Shown piece after piece: positions 27,012 to 34,824 of a stretch of DNA of 64,000 nucleotides. The notes under the pieces were generated by a model that worked only from the letters and a program-made list of their open reading frames with translations, was not told the DNA's origin and ran no database searches. The stretch lies in assembly GCA_023451735.1 (NCBI GenBank), contig JAEXYH010000062.1, positions 35,943 through 99,942 of the forward strand, in the 5' to 3' direction. This DNA comes from Pseudomonadota bacterium. GTDB taxonomy: Bacteria > Pseudomonadota > Alphaproteobacteria > Rhizobiales > Rhizobiaceae. Numbering within the stretch: the stretch's first letter is position 1; each line of letters begins with the position of its first letter. The translations under genes and the position numbers were made by a program.

Positions 27012-28037
27012 ATGGATGGCGAAAAAGAAAAGACGGGAATACGGGCGATAGCGCGGCTTTCAGGCGTATCCACAGCGACAGTCTCGCGTGCGCTCAACAA
27101 TCCCCAGAGCGTCAGCGAGGAGTTGCGGCTGCGCATCCAGTCCATCGTTGACCAGACCGGATATGTGCCGCATGGCATGGCGCGCGCCCTTTCGAGCAAC
27201 CGCACCCGCACGATCGGCGCCATTATCCCCACGATCGACAACGCCATGTTCGCGCGCGGCATCGAAGCATTGCAGAAATACCTCTCGACGCGCGGCTACA
27301 TGCTCATTCTCGCCACCAATGGCTATGACATCGATGTTGAACTTGAACAGGCCCGCAATCTCGTCGGCCGCGGCATCGATGGATTAATCCTGCGCGGCGA
27401 CTGTCATCATCAGGCATTGAAGGATCTCCTCATCGCCCGCAACATCCCCTCCATCAATGTCGGCGTCTACAATCCGAATGGCGCCTCGGCCAGCATCGGC
27501 GTTGACAATGAGGCAGCCGCCTATCGGGCAATGATGCATCTGATCTCACTAGGACATGAAAAAATTGGTGTCGTCAGCGCACTGCAGCGAAACAATGACC
27601 GGGCAAGCGCCCGTATCCGCGGGTTCCGGCGCGCCCTGACGGAAAACGGCCTGGATCTCCCTGACCGTTGGCATATCGAAGTCCGCTACACGCTCGACGA
27701 TGCGCGAGAAGCAGCCCGGCAAGTGCTGGCAGGGGATAACCCTCCGACGGCCATCGCATGTGGCAATGATGTCTTGGCCTATGGCGTCATGCTCGAAGCC
27801 GAACGAAGGGGTATGCACGTTCCCCGAGATCTCTCGGTCGTCGGCTTCGACGACTTGGATTGGAGTCGGCACCTCAGACCGGCTCTCACGACCCTGCATG
27901 TACCGACCGACGTGACATGGAAAGGCGCTGGAGAATATCTGCTCGCAACCTTGGATGGGCATAGAGTGCCCAGCCACTACGAGATCGATTATTCCCTGAT
28001 CATTCGCGAGTCGACCTGTGCGCCGGATGAGAAATGA
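27012..28037 (+). CDS. LacI-family transcriptional regulator of the sugar operon
   Basis: 341 residues from ATG 27012; TTG 26994 lies inside the proposed operator and is less likely. Helix-turn-helix (IRAIARLSGVSTATVSRALNN), hinge (GYVPHGMARALSSNRT) and a sugar-binding effector domain to about residue 335 are complete. It is divergent from the binding-protein gene with two operator-like dyads between, so it most likely represses the sugar/sulfatase-maturation operon and itself. Confidence 0.9.
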   Translation: MDGEKEKTGIRAIARLSGVSTATVSRALNNPQSVSEELRLRIQSIVDQTGYVPHGMARALSSNRTRTIGAIIPTIDNAMFARGIEALQKYLSTRGYMLILATNGYDIDVELEQARNLVGRGIDGLILRGDCHHQALKDLLIARNIPSINVGVYNPNGASASIGVDNEAAAYRAMMHLISLGHEKIGVVSALQRNNDRASARIRGFRRALTENGLDLPDRWHIEVRYTLDDAREAARQVLAGDNPPTAIACGNDVLAYGVMLEAERRGMHVPRDLSVVGFDDLDWSRHLRPALTTLHVPTDVTWKGAGEYLLATLDGHRVPSHYEIDYSLIIRESTCAPDEK

Positions 28038-28168
28038 GATCCCTAGGTCTTGAAGGTATCATATCCTGCGGGCTAGCTGTTAAAGCACAATATTTCAAAG
28101 AACTTGCGATCTCAGACTTTGCTAAGACCCTATTTTAAATGGCTTTTTGTCGAGATCAGAATGACAAA

Positions 28169-28195
28169 GGAGAGCCCGCTGACAACCGGCTCTCC
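28169..28195 (-). terminator. Likely terminator of the fasciclin gene
   Basis: GGAGAGCC (28169-28176) and GGCTCTCC (28188-28195) form an 8-bp stem with an 11-base loop. Read on the minus strand it is followed by TTTGTCATT. It lies 19 bp past the fasciclin stop codon. The T run is short, so efficiency is uncertain, and it may also work on the plus strand. Confidence 0.5.
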
Positions 28196-28213
28196 TGTTT
28201 CTAGTGGCACGAA

Positions 28214-28771
28214 CTACATTTTCGGCAGGAGAACCTTGTCGATAACGTGGATAACGCCGTTCGACTGCTTCACGTCAGCGATCGTGACATGCGCCACACC
28301 GCCGGTTTCGTCGGTCAGCGTGATCTTGCCCATGCTTTCCTTCGCTTTCAGCACGCAACCACCGATGGTCTTGACGTCGTGAGTGCCCTTGTCGTCCTTG
28401 ATCATCTTTCCGATAGTCTTGGACATGGCGTCGGCGGCCACGACATGGCAGGTGAGAACTTTTGTGAGTTGGGCCTTGTTCTCCGGCTTCAGAAGGTTGT
28501 CAACCGTACCCTTCGGAAGAGCGGCGAAGGCCTCGTTCGTCGGTGCGAAAACGGTGAACGGCCCTTTCCCTTCCAGCGTTTCGACGAGGCCGGCAGCCTT
28601 GACTGCGGCAACCAGGGTCGTGTGGTCCTTCGAGTTCATCGCATTTTCGACAATGTTCTTGTCTTCATACATGGCAGCGCCACCGACTTTCGGATTTGCG
28701 GCAAATGCGCTGCTGGCTGCGATCGAGAGAACTGCGATACCTGCTGCGAGACGAATTGCATTACGGGACAT
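28214..28771 (-). CDS. Periplasmic fasciclin-domain protein
   Basis: 185 residues with a Sec signal (residues 1-24, ending AFA). A single FAS1 domain fills the rest: H1 motif GPFTVFAPTNEAFAALP, the central YH region here as TCHVV, and H2-like NGVIHVIDKVLLP. FAS1 proteins mediate adhesion or matrix binding; rhizobial homologues have been linked to symbiosis. SD AGGAGG is strong. Single-gene unit with its own terminator. Confidence 0.93.
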   Translation of the reverse strand: MSRNAIRLAAGIAVLSIAASSAFAANPKVGGAAMYEDKNIVENAMNSKDHTTLVAAVKAAGLVETLEGKGPFTVFAPTNEAFAALPKGTVDNLLKPENKAQLTKVLTCHVVAADAMSKTIGKMIKDDKGTHDVKTIGGCVLKAKESMGKITLTDETGGVAHVTIADVKQSNGVIHVIDKVLLPKM

Positions 28772-28897
28772 GATCTTCTCCTCCTACCGATTGCCCAAGC
28801 ACGATACGTGCCTTCCAAAGCTCGGCCTCCCTGTTGGGTAAAAGGAGAGACGAGAGCGACAGGAAAAGAGTTTCAGTTGGAGCCCGTCGCAACGGAA

Positions 28898-29335
28898 TTA
28901 TTTCGCGTCTTGAGCACGATCCGCACGTCCTGATCCCCCAGGCCATGTTACGACCCGTCCAGCTAAGAGGGCTGCCCAGATGATAACCGGCTGAAGGGGC
29001 AGACGAATAAGGTGATAGGCCCATTGCCAGACGGATGGATCGCCTGTTCCCAAACTGTCTAAAGCGTGTTTGATATTGGCCGGAAAAACGAAAAATGCGT
29101 AAAGAGCCAGTGCCACCGCAGCGATCCGATTCAGTCGTGGCGCCCAAAGACCGATAGCGCCCGCGATCTCGCACAGCCCCGTTAGAAAGATGGTGGTTTC
29201 GGCATAAGGTACCCATGCCGGCGTGATTGCAAGGAAAGGCTGCGGCAGTGCCAGGTGCAATATCCCGGCGACAGCATAAAAGATCGATAACGCGGTGATA
29301 ATTCGCTGGCGCCAGATCCTAGTCTCGCCGGTCAT
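28898..29335 (-). CDS. DoxX-family membrane protein
   Basis: 145 residues from ATG 29335 (a longer frame upstream lies within the hydrolase gene). Four predicted membrane helices, the GLCEIAGAIGLW motif and a C-terminal RLPLQPVIIW stretch mark DoxX/MauE-like proteins, often linked with oxidative stress. Its start overlaps the alpha/beta hydrolase stop by 17 bp, so it is the last gene of the ECF operon. Confidence 0.82.
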   Translation of the reverse strand: MTGETRIWRQRIITALSIFYAVAGILHLALPQPFLAITPAWVPYAETTIFLTGLCEIAGAIGLWAPRLNRIAAVALALYAFFVFPANIKHALDSLGTGDPSVWQWAYHLIRLPLQPVIIWAALLAGRVVTWPGGSGRADRAQDAK

Positions 29336-30290
29336 TCGCGACCCTGTTCTCGACTTTGCGAGCGGCGGCGAGAAGATCCACCTTGCGACCTGCAATGCGC
29401 TCGATTGCAGCAATCGCGAGATCGCCGGCAACGTAATCGGATTTGTGCCCGAGGTTTTGGACCACGATCAGTCTCGCGCCTGGAATATCGCGCGCCAGAT
29501 GCCGCGCATGGATGTCTGGTGAGACGATCTCGTCGAGGTCGCCGGTTATGATGATCGTCGGCGCCCTGATATGTCGATATTGTTTGCTGGCGACCTTGGC
29601 CCAATCGCTGAGCGCCGCGATTTCCTTCGCATTATGCCGAAATGCGGCCGGTCGAATGGCCTGCAGCGCCTTTGTCTTTTCGGCATAACCGGCGGGTGGC
29701 TGGTTCGGAGCGAAGACAGCATCGGTGGCGCGGTTGATGGCCAGAAATCCCATGGGTGGGACGATAAATGCGCTGAATAGCGCTCCGGTTATCGGAGCCC
29801 TCGCAGCGTCATAATACCAAGCGACACCGCTGGACCATGGATAAACGGCTGGGGAAAGGAAAACGAGACCGCGTACCTTCTCGGGGTGTCGTATCGCCAA
29901 TGCCGCGGCGATTGCGCCACCGAATGAGTGCCCGACAATGATTGCGCTGCCGATACCGCGCTTTTTCATCAAAATCGAAATCGCGTCAGCCTGTCCGTCG
30001 GGAAGAATGTTCTCAGGACCACCGGCATCCGATCGGCCGTGACCCGGCCTATCGACAAAAAGAAGCGTGCCGCGGCTTTCCAGTTTTTCACGGAACGACA
30101 GCATCGGATCGTAAAGGCTTGTACTCGCGCCGTGAATGAAGACAATCGGCGGAAGATCATTCCTGCGTCCGGCTTCGATGAGAATGCTGTTGAGTTGATA
30201 TCCGCCGACATCGATCCGCACAGGGCCGGCTTCTGCATCGCGCGCCACAGCCATTGGGAAGCTGGCCGAAAACCAGATCAGCAGAGACAT
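29319..30290 (-). CDS. Alpha/beta hydrolase, exported or membrane-anchored
   Basis: Catalytic triad visible: nucleophile in GHSFGG, acid in GDLDEIVSP and His in LGHKSD; the oxyanion loop is FIHGAS. I give ATG 30290, which yields a 323-residue protein starting with a hydrophobic segment (MSLLIWFSASFPMAVA). This ATG lacks a good SD. A strong SD-like GGTGAGGA instead sits just before ATT 30314, which would add RSSRIFC and make a better charged signal sequence; GTG 30341 is a third option. The gene follows the anti-sigma gene in the operon. Substrate unknown. Confidence 0.8.
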   Translation of the reverse strand: MSLLIWFSASFPMAVARDAEAGPVRIDVGGYQLNSILIEAGRRNDLPPIVFIHGASTSLYDPMLSFREKLESRGTLLFVDRPGHGRSDAGGPENILPDGQADAISILMKKRGIGSAIIVGHSFGGAIAAALAIRHPEKVRGLVFLSPAVYPWSSGVAWYYDAARAPITGALFSAFIVPPMGFLAINRATDAVFAPNQPPAGYAEKTKALQAIRPAAFRHNAKEIAALSDWAKVASKQYRHIRAPTIIITGDLDEIVSPDIHARHLARDIPGARLIVVQNLGHKSDYVAGDLAIAAIERIAGRKVDLLAAARKVENRVANDRRD

Positions 30291-30345
30291 GCAAAATATA
30301 CGGGAACTTCGAATGATTGCTTCCTCACCTTTCTTGATCACAGAC

Positions 30346-31080
30346 TTACAGATTACGGGCTGACCCGCTCGCGATAACCGGCCCTGTCGGCAAGCCAGTG
30401 GGCGAGCCTCCGCGCGGTTCGACACTGACTGCAAGCGTGGCGCCTTGACCAATGCGAGAGCGCAGTTCCGCCGGGATCAACAGCTCTCCATCTGCTCCTG
30501 CCTCAAACACACCAAGCGAGGTCGGGGCGCCACCTCCGGGCACAAGCCAGAGCTGCAGAGATTTCTCAGCGCTCTGATCCGCAACTGGGATGATGCGCAG
30601 ACGACCATCCGTCGGATTGAAGGAGACCCGCAGAGCAACCGGATCATTCGGTGCGCTGAGCTCCGCAACAACACCATTGGCATCAGTCGGTGCCTGTGTG
30701 AACTGCGCCGCGGCGACATAGAATATGGCTGCGGCCGCAACAGCGGACGTCACGCACGACAGACCACGCCAGAAGCCGATCGCGTTCCACAGGCCATGTC
30801 TAACCTCGACTTTTTGGTTTTCTACAAACAGGCGCCTTTCAATTGCTTGAAAAATAGTGACTGATGGCTGTTGTTCCTGATACTCGCCGTTGAACGAGGC
30901 CATGTTTGATTGCCAGCGCGCCACCAAACGTGCAAAGGTCCGGTCGGAGACCATTCGCGTCTCTATTCTTCGACGTGCCTCGAGAGACAAGACACCAAGC
31001 ACATATTCACCGGCCAGAACTTCGTCATTCTCTGGCCTGCCTCCGTTCGGTGGGTTGCTGTCTTGCGGTTCCGTGGTCAT
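30346..31080 (-). CDS. Anti-sigma factor (RskA type, anti-sigma-K family)
   Basis: 244 residues from ATG 31080, overlapping the sigma gene stop (ATGA). The N-terminal cytoplasmic part (EVLAGEYVLGVLSLEARR) binds the sigma factor, one membrane helix lies near residues 108-128 (SAVAAAAIFYVAAAQF), and the periplasmic C-terminal domain has the LQLWLVPGGGAPTSLGVF signature of RskA proteins. It should hold the ECF factor inactive at the membrane until an envelope signal arrives. Confidence 0.88.
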   Translation of the reverse strand: MTTEPQDSNPPNGGRPENDEVLAGEYVLGVLSLEARRRIETRMVSDRTFARLVARWQSNMASFNGEYQEQQPSVTIFQAIERRLFVENQKVEVRHGLWNAIGFWRGLSCVTSAVAAAAIFYVAAAQFTQAPTDANGVVAELSAPNDPVALRVSFNPTDGRLRIIPVADQSAEKSLQLWLVPGGGAPTSLGVFEAGADGELLIPAELRSRIGQGATLAVSVEPRGGSPTGLPTGPVIASGSARNL

Positions 31081-31619
31081 CGCTGCATGCACTCCCGCAG
31101 TTTCAAGAGGCTGCGCCGCAACCAGGTCCTTACGGTATTCAGCGGTACCTGCAGATCCTCCGCCAGTTCAGCATAAGTGAGGCCTTCTACATAGGCGCGC
31201 CGGACCGATTGCGCATGAATCTGATCAAGTTCTCCCATACAGGCGTCTATACGACGCCCCTCGTCCGCCATCGCGACAGACTGCTCCGGATTCGGCATCT
31301 TGTCTTCGGCCAGATCGAAAGCCTCGTCGAGGTCGTCGCTGACAGGTTTGCGCGCACGAATGACATCGATTGCGTGGTTACGGGCTATTGTCGCCAGCCA
31401 GGTCGTCGGCACTCCGGAGCCGATCGCAAACGACTTCGCCTTCTGCCAGACCTTGATATAAATTTCCTGAAGAGCCTCTTCAGCCTCGCCTCTGTCTTTC
31501 AGTATCCGCAGGCAGATCCCGAAGAGCTTTGGGCTTGTTACGAGATAAAGATCGGTGAACGCCTGGCGATCACCGATTGCGACACGATTGATCAGGCCCA
31601 CCATCTCATTGTTCTGCAT
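31077..31619 (-). CDS. ECF RNA polymerase sigma factor
   Basis: 180 residues from ATG 31619 (SD GAGG, spacer 9). Region 2 (FTDLYLVTSPKLFGICLRIL, ALQEIYIKVWQKA) and region 4 (LTYAELAEDLQVPLNTVRTWLRR) are intact, with no region 3, as in ECF factors of the SigK/RpoE type. Paired with an RskA-like anti-sigma factor. Genes of its operon (CFA-like synthase, DUF2147, DUF2177, DoxX) suggest a membrane or oxidative stress response. Confidence 0.92.
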   Translation of the reverse strand: MQNNEMVGLINRVAIGDRQAFTDLYLVTSPKLFGICLRILKDRGEAEEALQEIYIKVWQKAKSFAIGSGVPTTWLATIARNHAIDVIRARKPVSDDLDEAFDLAEDKMPNPEQSVAMADEGRRIDACMGELDQIHAQSVRRAYVEGLTYAELAEDLQVPLNTVRTWLRRSLLKLRECMQR

Positions 31620-31643
31620 CCGGAAAAACCTCGAAGCCCCCAA

Positions 31644-31673
31644 CTTATAGAGATCGGCAATTCTAAAAAACAA
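31644..31673 (-). promoter_or_regulatory. Candidate internal promoter for the ECF sigma gene
   Basis: On the minus strand, TTGTTT (31673-31668), 18 bases and TATAAG (31649-31644) lie in the 131-bp gap after the DUF2177 gene and end 25 bp before the sigma ATG. This would give basal sigma-70 expression independent of the upstream operon promoter. Confidence 0.4.
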
Positions 31674-31750
31674 GGAGCGACCGGCGAAACTGTTGTCAGC
31701 GACGATGCCGAGCGGCATTCCCAAGGAGCTATCGTGGTCAGGCAATCCGA

Positions 31751-32188
31751 TCACAACCTGTGCCCTCGCGCAGTCGAGCCGCCGAACAGACGCTCAGTTA
31801 TCCGGTAACCGGCACCACTCGCAATGGCAGAGAGGAACGTGCCCCAGCAAAGATCCGCGATCGTCAAGGTCGTTGACCAGCGTGTCATTGTTGCCTGGTT
31901 GGTCAGATCGTAGGTTGCGTAGGCGGTAAAGCCCAAGACTGCACCCGACAGGATTGCGGCCGTAAGCGACCCTTCCCGCAGCGCTGGCCGAATTGCGAGA
32001 AACAGCAATCCGACGGGATAGACCAGATAAAAGATCATCGCCGGCAACAGCCTGAATTCCGGTAAAAGCATGTCGCCCATCACCGGGCGATAAAGCCGAT
32101 CGGCCATGACGCTCAGCCAGATGGCGTCGATCGAGACCATCACGATCAGTGCTGCAAGGTAGGCGACAAGATACCTCTTCATCAGCAT
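31751..32188 (-). CDS. DUF2177-family membrane protein
   Basis: 145 residues; ATG 32188 has GGAG 5 bases upstream, and ATG 32182 is an equal alternative. Four membrane helices and the family blocks SIDAIWL, YPVGLLFLAIRPAL and ATYDLTNQATM. DUF2177 genes commonly sit beside cyclopropane synthase and ECF genes in proteobacteria, as here. Molecular role unknown. Confidence 0.85.
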   Translation of the reverse strand: MLMKRYLVAYLAALIVMVSIDAIWLSVMADRLYRPVMGDMLLPEFRLLPAMIFYLVYPVGLLFLAIRPALREGSLTAAILSGAVLGFTAYATYDLTNQATMTRWSTTLTIADLCWGTFLSAIASGAGYRITERLFGGSTARGHRL

Positions 32189-32204
32189 TTCCTCTCCACT
32201 GCGC

Positions 32205-32576
32205 TCAATTGAGGCGGGTCCAGTCTGTGCCCTTGCACAACAAGCCGGCGACGATACAGCCCTTCGTCGTCATCCTGTCTCCTTTGACCGTAACCGTGAG
32301 CCGGTAGGTCAGATCGCGCTGCGGATCGAAAGCGCTGCCGGAATAGACACCGTCGCCATCGGGCTTGATGCTCATGACCAGTTTGTCGCCTTCCTTCTCC
32401 TTCGGCGTACCCGGCTTGATCCAGGTGTTGATCGCGCAGATGTCGGATCCGCATGGCGCGATCGTCACCTTCGCGTTTCCATCGCCGCGGGCCCATTGGC
32501 CGTTGATGTCGGTGGCATGCGCGGCGGTTGCCCCAACGAGGCAAACAGCTGTCAATACAACGCTTATCCTTTCCAC
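32205..32576 (-). CDS. DUF2147-like secreted protein
   Basis: 123 residues from GTG 32576 with SD AGGAGG 6 bases upstream. Signal peptide to about residue 21 (...ATAAHA). The mature part (INGQWARGDGNAKVTIAPCG, CAINTWIKPG, YRLTVTVKGDRMTTKGC) matches DUF2147, thought to be a small lipocalin-like beta-barrel. The start overlaps the upstream methyltransferase by 13 bp. It is probably part of the envelope stress operon. Confidence 0.85.
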   Translation of the reverse strand: MERISVVLTAVCLVGATAAHATDINGQWARGDGNAKVTIAPCGSDICAINTWIKPGTPKEKEGDKLVMSIKPDGDGVYSGSAFDPQRDLTYRLTVTVKGDRMTTKGCIVAGLLCKGTDWTRLN

Positions 32577-33832
32577 GACAGGCCTCCTTCCCGCTGCACC
32601 GATGTTTGCTCAATTGTGTAGAGCCCTACGTCGATCGCCCCTTCCTCGAACCCCGCCTGACAGTAACAAAGGTAGTAGAGCCACAAACGACGAAATCGCT
32701 CATCGAAACCCAACGCCGCAATCTGCGGCCAATGTTCCTCGAAACGAATTCGCCATTCTGCCAGCGTACGGGCATATGAAACCCCGAAATGCTCGATCTC
32801 GCGCACAGCCAGACCCGAGCGCACGACCGATCTCGACAACGCCTTGTCCGACGGCAGGAAACCGCCGGGGAACACGTATCTCTGGATGAAGTCGATGCTG
32901 CCCCGATATGTCTTGAACCGCTTTTCCTCTATCGAAATAATCTGTAGAACTGCGTGACCGCCGGGCTTCAGGCAACGTTTCAATGTATCGAAATAGCTCG
33001 GCCAATAGGCCTCGCCGACAGCCTCGAACATTTCGATGGAAACAATACGATCAAACTGACCATTGATGTCGCGATAGTCCTGAAGGCGGAGCGTGACATC
33101 GCCTGATAAACCGGATTGCTCGATAACTCCATTTGCCCAGGAAAGCTGCGAGGGCGACAGGGTGATCCCGGTCACTTTCGCATGGTTCATCTTCGCCAGA
33201 TGTGTGGCAAGAGCCCCCCACCCGCAACCGATCTCAAGAACGGTCTCTCCATCTGTAAGCTCAAGCTTCTCGGCTATCCGGCCGAGTTTTCTGTTTTGTG
33301 CCTCTTCCAGCGTTTGCGTCGTCTCATCAAAGATCGCTGAGGAGTAGAGCATGGAAGGGTCAAGCCACAGCGCATAGAAGTCATTGCCGAGGTCATAATG
33401 CGCCTCGATATTCTTGCGGCTGCCGCGCTTCGTGTTGGCGTGAAACAGGTGGCTTATGCGGTTGAGAACACGCATGGGAAAGCTACCGTCAATGGCCGGC
33501 GCCAGAGCCTTGCCATTCCTTGCTGCGAAACGAATGACTGCCGTCAAGTCGGGTGTGGTCCAGTCGCCTTCGATGAAGCCTTCAGCAAATCCGATATCGC
33601 CTGCCGTGATTACCCGGCGCAACATCCGCCAATTTCGGATCAGGATGATCGCCTCGGGACCCGGATGGAAACCCTGCTTGTTGATGGCTTGGCCGGATGG
33701 AAGCACAATCTTGATATGGCCGTGGCTTATGCCCGCCAGAAACCTCTCAAGCATAGTGCCTGCCCAGCCGCATTCTGCCGGTGCCCGAGAAAGATCAAGC
33801 TGCGTTCTGGTGACCTCATCTGACCAACTCAT
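32564..33832 (-). CDS. Cyclopropane-fatty-acyl-phospholipid synthase-family methyltransferase
   Basis: 422 residues from ATG 33832 (SD GGAG, spacer 9). An N-terminal lipid-binding domain (about 1-130) precedes the SAM-binding LEIGCGWGA motif, then the CFA-specific SIEMFEAVGEAYWPSYF, IQRYVFPGGFLPS and EHFGVSYARTL blocks. It transfers a methylene from SAM to unsaturated phospholipid acyl chains, which toughens the membrane against acid, singlet oxygen and desiccation. First gene of the leftward ECF operon. Confidence 0.92.
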   Translation of the reverse strand: MSWSDEVTRTQLDLSRAPAECGWAGTMLERFLAGISHGHIKIVLPSGQAINKQGFHPGPEAIILIRNWRMLRRVITAGDIGFAEGFIEGDWTTPDLTAVIRFAARNGKALAPAIDGSFPMRVLNRISHLFHANTKRGSRKNIEAHYDLGNDFYALWLDPSMLYSSAIFDETTQTLEEAQNRKLGRIAEKLELTDGETVLEIGCGWGALATHLAKMNHAKVTGITLSPSQLSWANGVIEQSGLSGDVTLRLQDYRDINGQFDRIVSIEMFEAVGEAYWPSYFDTLKRCLKPGGHAVLQIISIEEKRFKTYRGSIDFIQRYVFPGGFLPSDKALSRSVVRSGLAVREIEHFGVSYARTLAEWRIRFEEHWPQIAALGFDERFRRLWLYYLCYCQAGFEEGAIDVGLYTIEQTSVQREGGLSWKG

Positions 33833-34023
33833 GCCATCTCTCTCCATCAGTTGCGACGATTGCGTCGATGCATCTGCAGGAGGTTACGAGCGCTTCCGAC
33901 TTTTAGTTTCGCGGAAGAAAGAAAATTTCCGATTTTTTCTGATCGGCATGAAACTAGATGGGCTTTTTCTCCGTAGATCTTCAGGAGGGCATAGAGACTT
34001 TGCCTTACGAGGAGCCTATGGAC

Positions 34024-34824
34024 ATGGTTCTGCTGATCATCATCGCATTCTGGCTGTCATTGGCCATGGCCGGCGCATGGGCGATCCAGCGCATGTCCGG
34101 CGCGAGCGGGTGGATCGATACGATATGGTCGTTCGCTGTCGGCGTCGGCGGGATCATCGCAACCCTCTTTGCCCAAGGAGATTTCGATCGGCGCATCACA
34201 TTTCTGCTGATCGTGGCTGCCTGGGCTCTCAGGTTGGGCAGCCATATCGGGTCCCGAACCAGAGGTGCAGGCGAAGATCCACGTTATGCGAAGTTCATCG
34301 AAGAGTGGGGAGAAAACGCCTCCTGGCGCCTGTTCATCTTTCTGCAAATCCAGGCACTGGCCGCCTTCATTCTGATTTTGGCGGTCTATTTGGCGGCTGC
34401 AAACGAAGATCCTTTCCCCCGCATCCTCGACTTTATCGGCATCGTCATCGCCGTCATGGCGCTTGCAGGCGAAGCAATCTCGGACCTGCAACTCAAGCGT
34501 TTTCAAGAGACGCCGCAAGCGAAGACCGAGGTCCTTGAGGCGGGTCTCTGGCGGTACTCGCGCCACCCGAACTACTTTTTCGAATGGATGTTCTGGTGCT
34601 GCTGGTTTCTGTTTGCCGTCTCAGCATCCATTGCAAGCTGGCTTTCGTTGTTGGCTCCACTCCTCATGTACTGGCTGCTTGTGCATGTCTCCGGCATCCC
34701 GCCACTCGAAGATCATATGCTGCGTTCGCGCGGCGATAAATTTCGCGCCCTGCAGCGGCGCGTGAATGTCTTTTTTCCCGGCCCCCGAAAACAAGATGTG
34801 CATCCAGAAGGAGAGTTGAAATGA
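34024..34824 (+). CDS. DUF1295 membrane protein (steroid 5-alpha-reductase-like)
   Basis: 266 residues from ATG 34024, 9 bases after GAGGAG; ATG 34018 is too close to the SD. Seven or so helices and the family motif WRYSRHPNYFFEWMFW near the C-terminus (NADPH-binding in relatives). DUF1295 proteins accompany CFA-like methyltransferases in many bacteria and may reduce a methylated fatty-acyl intermediate. It overlaps the next gene by ATGA. Confidence 0.88.
   Translation: MVLLIIIAFWLSLAMAGAWAIQRMSGASGWIDTIWSFAVGVGGIIATLFAQGDFDRRITFLLIVAAWALRLGSHIGSRTRGAGEDPRYAKFIEEWGENASWRLFIFLQIQALAAFILILAVYLAAANEDPFPRILDFIGIVIAVMALAGEAISDLQLKRFQETPQAKTEVLEAGLWRYSRHPNYFFEWMFWCCWFLFAVSASIASWLSLLAPLLMYWLLVHVSGIPPLEDHMLRSRGDKFRALQRRVNVFFPGPRKQDVHPEGELK

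Noticed and set aside
8564..28037. Classification of the locus as the known sulfoquinovose monooxygenase (smo) or sulfo-EMP pathway
   Set aside because: No glycoside hydrolase family 31 sulfoquinovosidase, SQ monooxygenase, flavin reductase or isomerase is present.
33859..33887. GTAACC followed by CGCAAT upstream of the CFA-like gene, resembling a SigF promoter
   Set aside because: Spacer is 17, not 15, bases as in the three consistent sites; kept out of the SigF promoter set.
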